DNA of 64,000 nt from Triplophysa rosa (taxonomy: Eukaryota; Chordata; Actinopteri; Cypriniformes; Nemacheilidae), in assembly GCF_024868665.1 (NCBI RefSeq), contig NC_079910.1, forward strand, positions 14,074,902 to 14,138,901, written 5' to 3'. The notes under the pieces are model-generated. The model was not told the DNA's origin, made no database searches, and saw only the letters and a program-made list of their open reading frames with translations. Shown here one piece after another: positions 59,399 to 64,000 of this stretch. Every line of letters starts with the position of its first letter. Within the stretch, counting starts at the first letter, position 1. The translations under genes were made by a program, and so were the position numbers.

Positions 59399-61537
59399 TC
59401 ATCTCTCTGCAGCTGGACAGATCTCTACACTACTGTTAATAACCCGTATTCCATACCAGCCTGCCCAGTACTGTGTATCCTGCCCTCCATGAGTAAAACG
59501 AATAAACTGAACTCCACGTCCATAATCTTTGAAGACATGTGTCATCTAAAATTAAAGAAAGACGGTGAGAATAAAGGGTAACATTTTACATTACAGTCAT
59601 ACTTGCTAACATTGTCTGATCAATGAACAACACATTACATGAACAATATAATTTTATTTTTAAATTTTAGTTAATTGTGTATTAATAGTTGTAAAGTTTA
59701 TAAAAACAACTGATTTTAAATTATTACTAATAATTATTAATATTAATAAATGCTTTATATGTATTATTGATTGTTGGTGTTATGTAGTTGGTGTTAAAAA
59801 AAACTGACATTTTTATTTTATTTTAATTTATATAATTAAACTCACTGGACACCACTGTTGATCATTCCACTGCTCAAAATAAACTGGGTCAGGGTCAAAT
59901 GTCCTGATGGGTTTCTTCTTCTGATCAAGCAGCTCTACGCAGATCTTGTAAAAACTTCCACAATCCCAGCGTGGGGCATACCTGCAGGACACAACAACGC
60001 AAAACAGACGTTTTAAGGTAGGGTTATGTTTAAGGCTTTGGTCCTGCTGCTTTGTCATTGCTAGTTTATGGATGTCTAAATAGATGCAAATCATAATTCA
60101 GTCAGCAATTTCTGTACCTCAGTTTGCAAGTGGTATGCAAAGAGACACTCAATTCAAGTTCAAAATGATAATATTACATCACTTAGCACGTGAAGATTGA
60201 ACTGTGGGAGATTTTCAAACATCAGTCTTCAATTTCTTAAAAGTATAGTTTTTTAAATCATGAAAGGCCACTGAAGCCTGAGATTATCCGCAAAACAAAG
60301 CTTGAAAAGAATTGGAATTGTAACAAATTTTCTTTAGGGATTCAACAGAAACCTGAAAGGGACGTTGCTTCCAGTGTGTTTGCTTGAAATGTATTCCTGT
60401 TTGCAAAGTCCACTTTTTATCTTGAATTTGAATTTTATCTTGAATTTGAATTCAGCACATCAAAGACCTGGTAAGATAAATGAGACTCCCATGAAACTAG
60501 CATCATTGAAGTTGTAAGCACTTACCAGTCTGATATTTTAATAGCAGGCTGCAAGTGATCCATAAATGCAGGACTGTAGCCTTCTTTTTTCAAATCAATC
60601 AGCTGTTCTTTTAGACACATCCTGAGGACAAAGATCATAGATGAGCTTGATTCCATTTAAACAATTAAAAGAATATATATGATCATTTATTTCAGTTTAA
60701 TATGACTTTGTAAAGACAGAAATGTTACAATCAATTGAATTTTAGTCTAAAGGATCAGAAAACTAAACATACCCATAAGAGGTGGCAAAACATTTGTCAA
60801 TTGTGTCATTTGGAAGTGGTGCAAAATTCTCTTCTATTTTCCAGCCATTTCCACCATTCTCAACCAGCTTCCATCGATGTAACTTCTCTAAAAGACACTA
60901 GCAACATTATAGATCTGCATTGACATTTGCAGAGGAAAAGATACTTACACTTCTAAGATAGCAAAAGTATTTGAATTTTAAGAAGGTCTAATACGGACTA
61001 ATTTGTTTTTAAGCAACAATAACCAACTCTTAATGCAGTGTGCACAATACGGCAGTAAATCAGCATTTGCCAAGTGCATTCATGTAAATGGAACAGAATT
61101 GTAACATCTATTGTAACAGTTTCATATTTGTGGCTTGACCTTCAGCTCTGGGATTTTTGAGCAGGTTACGTCGTTTCTTTGACAGAAAGTAGAAGAGGCG
61201 CCAGTCGTTTGGTGGTCTGGACGCATCGCGGAGCTCGATCCCCTCTCTCCGACAGCGCTCTCTCCAGTGTGCGGCACTGTCCACCAGCTCCTTCCACTCA
61301 TGACACACCAAACGACAGATCAGTACCACTTCCTTTGCAGGCAGATTCAGTAAGACCTCCTCAACCACAGCCAGAGGAACAGCCGCCCCAAGACTTCTGA
61401 ACTAACAGACAGAGAGAGAGAGAGAGAGAGGGGGGGGGGGGGTTGTTTACAGCCCACTGTAACAGGTCTGTGCCAGTTCCAAACACTCAACAACTTACTG
61501 CATCTGATCCGGTTTTAAAATCCGCAGCAAGCTGCAT
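59399..61537 (-). CDS. F-box/FBA-domain protein, FBXO2/6/44 type, copy 2
   Basis: Exons 61537-61499, 61401-61140, 60887-60773, 60621-60526, 59981-59846 and 59545-59399 give 264 residues in phase. It has the same six-exon layout as copy 1. It starts MQLAADFKTGSDA, then the F-box (VVEEVLLNLPAKEVVLICRL), the same KKRRNLLKNPRAEG linker, and the FBA domain (WKLVENGGNGWKI, YGMCLKEQLIDLKKEGY, EQWNDQQWCPMTHVFKDYG, THGGQDTQYWAGWYGIRV, NSSVEICPAAER). The sugar-site loop reads YWA, as in FBXO6. The expected role is a cytosolic SCF substrate receptor for N-glycoproteins. The acceptor of exon 2 is preceded by a microsatellite and a C-run. The family is certain; which mammalian member is orthologous is not. 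Confidence 0.92.
61408..61442. repeat. (AG)n(G)n tract serving as splice pyrimidine tract
   Basis: On the gene strand this is a C-run followed by (TC)n. It ends a few bases before the CTGTTAG acceptor of exon 61401-61140 of F-box copy 2. Confidence 0.9.
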
Positions 61538-61625
61538 TTGATGGCTTGTCGACTGACCCATTCCTGCAGCTTGACACGACAACATTTGGTGTTGTTATAA
61601 ATTTCAACAGAACGCTTGCTGCTGA

Positions 61626-61633
61626 TGACGTCA
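61626..61633 (-). promoter_or_regulatory. CRE octamer TGACGTCA upstream of F-box copy 2
   Basis: A perfect CREB/ATF palindrome 89 bp upstream of the start codon, within a CpG-bearing promoter. Copy 1 has ETS and NRF1 sites instead. Confidence 0.55.
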
Positions 61634-61869
61634 CGATACGGACTACGTCCAAAACACTGGTCCTGTTCGTCTTCTTTTTTCGATTTTATGGCGGGTAGCA
61701 CCAACGTAAAGGTGCATTATCGCCACCTACTGTGTTAGAGTGTGAACCAGAATTTGCCCTTCCCCCAAAAAAGTCTTTTAAAAACTTGTTCATATTAATA
61801 ATAGATCTTCTAAATTATCTTAATCAACTCTGTTCTTTTAAGATAAAGAAATAAACTCTCTATTCCATA

Positions 61870-62830
61870 AGTGTATATATTTTTAAGCTTTGGTTCATCC
61901 ACCCCCTCTTTCTTAGCTCATTCTTCATTATTTCTCGCTCATTGGAATACTTTTGACAAACGCAAATAAAATGTTCACTGACTCTTCTAATCCACAGTGC
62001 TCACATAATCCTGTCGGGTGTTTATTTGTTATTTAGAGTTTTATTCAGCCTAGTATGTCCAAACCTTAACCTTGTTAGAATCTATTTCTCTTTAGTGCTT
62101 CTTTTAGTTTTCCTCCCTACCCATACTTCGTGTTGGATTTGGATTGGATAAAGTTGACGTCCTGTATTACCTGTATCCCATTTATGTTGCCATTCCTTAT
62201 TGGCATATGCTTTAATTACTGCTTTTGCTTCATATTTACCAAATGAGATATTAATGATCTCCTCCTTTTCCGAAGCCTTTTTTGCTAATCCATCAATCTT
62301 TTCATTTCCCTTAACCCCCCTATGAGCTGGTATCCACATAAATATTATCATGATATTCATATTCTTAAATCTATACAGATTTTCATATCTCATTTACTAT
62401 ATCTTGTCTACTCTGAGATGTGAATGATTGCAACGATTTTAATGCAGAACATGAATCTACACAAAGTATAACCTTTTTAATTTGAGTCCCCTCCATCCAC
62501 TGTAGTGCTGTTGCTAGTGCCATCATCTCTGCTGTATACTGATAAATAATATGATGTTCTCCTATAAACAAAAATATTTAAAGATGGAATACTAAAAGCA
62601 AAACCTGTTCTCCCTGTATTAGGGTCTTTAGATCTATCAGTATATACATGAGTAAATGCTTGATATTCAGTTTGTAGTCTATCCTCAACCAAAGCCACAA
62701 TGTTTCCAGGCTCTTTCACTACCTCTATCATATAAAAATCAGTGTATACTGCAGGAAACAGCCAAGGTGGCGTTATTGATAACGGTACTGTAGGAATGTA
62801 TCTTTAAAAACATTTCTCCAGCCTCTTTGT
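61870..62830 (-). mobile_element. LINE remnant with RNase H domain (I/Nimb type)
   Basis: Minus-strand pieces read, in order: TDRSKDPNTGRTGFAFSIP, the RNase H start (usually TDGSK); AEMMALATALQWMEG with the catalytic Glu; CVDSCSALKSLQSF with the Asp; WIPAHRGVKGNEKIDGLAKK with the His/Asp region; then a tail resembling GHTGLNKTL and a Cys/His cluster with QKYSNEREIM. Frames are broken by several stops. The reverse transcriptase part is missing upstream. Confidence 0.85.
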
Positions 62831-62904
62831 CACTATTCCAAGCAAAACACTTCTGTTTAGACCTTTCCTTTTCCCAGCACGGAAGGAGTGCCTTTACTCT
62901 TGGA

Positions 62905-62975
62905 TGGCGGTCTTCTGCATTAATAGGAGAACATCAGATCATGTATCAGTATACAGCAGCGATGATGGCACTAGA
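62905..62975 (+). repeat. inverted second fragment of the RNase H LINE
   Basis: GGAGAACATCAGATCATGTATCAG and the following TATACAGCAG stretch match, on the opposite strand, the LINE segment at about 62,515-62,565 with few mismatches. The two pieces face each other across about 350 bp. Confidence 0.75.
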
Positions 62976-63555
62976 CTTGTTTGTAGTTCTTTCTTCGTGT
63001 AAGTGCAGATAGTCTAGGCAGAAATGCATATTATGTTCCTTATTGTCTTCTGTAAACACCATTGAAGGGATTATTTTCCTTAGATTACTTAGATAGATAT
63101 ATTAGCCTATATAGACCCATACTAATACAAAATTACTCAATTTAAAGTTAACTAATATTAGCAGCTTTTAATAAAAAAACGACACAAACCGTCTTTGACA
63201 ATACTACGGACCTCAGATCGAAACACGGCAAGTTAAGTAGGCTTAATGACATACAGCAATGAATCGCAAAGGGGAGTATGGAGGAAACTGAAGGTTTGCA
63301 TTGACAGACTCTCAAGACTCAGACTTTATTCCACATGCAACCAAAATCGTGTATGTTCATGTAACAACTCCTTTATTATTTTGGAAACTACATTTAAAAA
63401 CATCAAAATAGACCCGCCGTGAACTGTTAAATGGTAAACACAACGTAGCCTACAAAAATGTGCCACCAGTTGTGCCGCCTGGCTGTCAAGTGTTTCATCG
63501 CATGCGTGATACCAATAGTGTAGGGAAACCGTGACGTGGCTTAGTACGTAATTAC

Positions 63556-63565
63556 GCGCATGCGC
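63556..63565. promoter_or_regulatory. NRF1-type palindrome GCGCATGCGC
   Basis: The same 10-mer as at 51,357, followed by similar sequence (ACGGATCG). It may mark the promoter of a gene outside the window or a duplicated piece of the F-box promoter. Confidence 0.4.
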
Positions 63566-63634
63566 AGAACGGATCGTGCAGGCATCCAGGTGTTTTGTCG
63601 AAGTGTGTTCCCCCTATGTTTCCTCCTATTAGAG

Positions 63635-64000
63635 TTGTTCCTCATAGCGCCCGCTACGCAAGCGTGTAGAGGGCGGGCGCGTGCACGTTCCACTGGTGAT
63701 TTTCAATTATTTGTTGAAAATACCAGATATTCTCATACCATGAATTATATATATATTCACATTTCCTGTTTTGTATGACTTCTAGCCATTCTTTGGTCTG
63801 TTCAGTTTGTTTTAAAATGTATTTTGTAGAACAACGCAAAATGTTGAAAAGCAATATAAAATACGTTTAAATAAATAAGGATGAATTTAAATACATTGTA
63901 AAATGGTTAGTTATGTGTATGGTAATTGAAAATCACCAGTGGAACGTGCACGCGCCCGCCCTCTACACGCTGTTTGCGTAGCGGGCGCTATGAGGAACAA
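63635..64000. mobile_element. foldback MITE with ~75-bp GC-rich inverted arms
   Basis: The left arm begins TTGTTCCTCATAGCGCCCGC. It is repeated in inverse at the very end of the window (...GCGGGCGCTATGAGGAACAA). The arms match for about 75 bp, apart from a 3-nt indel and little else. The loop is AT-rich. The right boundary and any target duplication may lie beyond base 64,000. Confidence 0.85.

Noticed and set aside
61495..61704. 69-residue frame MVLPAIKSKKEDEQ...
   Set aside because: It overlaps the promoter and first exon of F-box copy 2 in a different frame, with no domain. The in-frame spliced start at 61,537 fits the family better.
1..64000. CRISPR arrays, bacterial operons, rRNA genes
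   Set aside because: None seen. The gene structure and repeats are those of a vertebrate nuclear genome.

Overview
The window is nuclear DNA from a teleost fish, most likely a cyprinid. The evidence is small intron-split vertebrate genes, AT-rich introns and a dense load of fish-type DNA transposons: hAT MITEs with 8-bp target duplications, TTAA-target MITEs, Tc1 elements, a tRNA-derived SINE and LINE fragments. I assigned genes by reading exons in frame, checking splice sites and phases, and comparing with protein families I know. No database search was run.

Layout. 1-7.5 kb: no recognisable gene, only scattered repeats. 7.5-21.3 kb (+): snph (syntaphilin), with a probable non-coding first exon near 7.6 kb and coding exons from 11,249 to 18,301. 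22.4-34.3 kb (-): sdcbp2 (syntenin), eight coding exons, with a damaged Tc1 transposon in one intron and several hAT elements in others. 36.1-38.0 kb (-): fkbp1a (FKBP12), four exons. The order snph / sdcbp2 / fkbp1a matches SNPH-SDCBP2-FKBP1A on human 20p13, so this is a conserved synteny block. 40.1-46.3 kb (-): a 13- or 14-exon MFSD2A-like lysophospholipid transporter gene. 47.0-48.3 kb: the 3' end of a Ty3/gypsy retrotransposon, followed by a LINE tail. 51.5-53.0 kb (+) and 59.4-61.5 kb (-): two tail-to-tail paralogous F-box/FBA genes of the FBXO2/6/44 type. Between them lies a nest of transposons. 61.9-64.0 kb: an RNase-H-bearing LINE remnant and a GC-rich foldback element at the window edge.

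The genes are ordinary single-copy housekeeping or neuronal genes and do not form one pathway. snph anchors axonal mitochondria. sdcbp2 is a two-PDZ adaptor for membrane and exosome traffic. fkbp1a is a prolyl isomerase. The MFSD2A-like protein imports lysophosphatidylcholine. The F-box pair should supply glycoprotein receptors for SCF ubiquitin ligases.

The most unusual structure is at 54.9-58.5 kb. A Tc1 transposase relic is split by a roughly 3.1-kb element with long inverted repeats and a TGAA duplication. That element carries a decayed reading frame resembling the C-terminal 'ballast' domain of the P2X7 receptor and, on the other strand, a THAP-like fragment. It is itself interrupted by a hAT MITE. 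Other points of note are a phase-compatible 75-nt candidate cassette exon in snph, two splice acceptors whose pyrimidine tracts are microsatellites, and a Tc1 insertion 18 bp from a splice junction.
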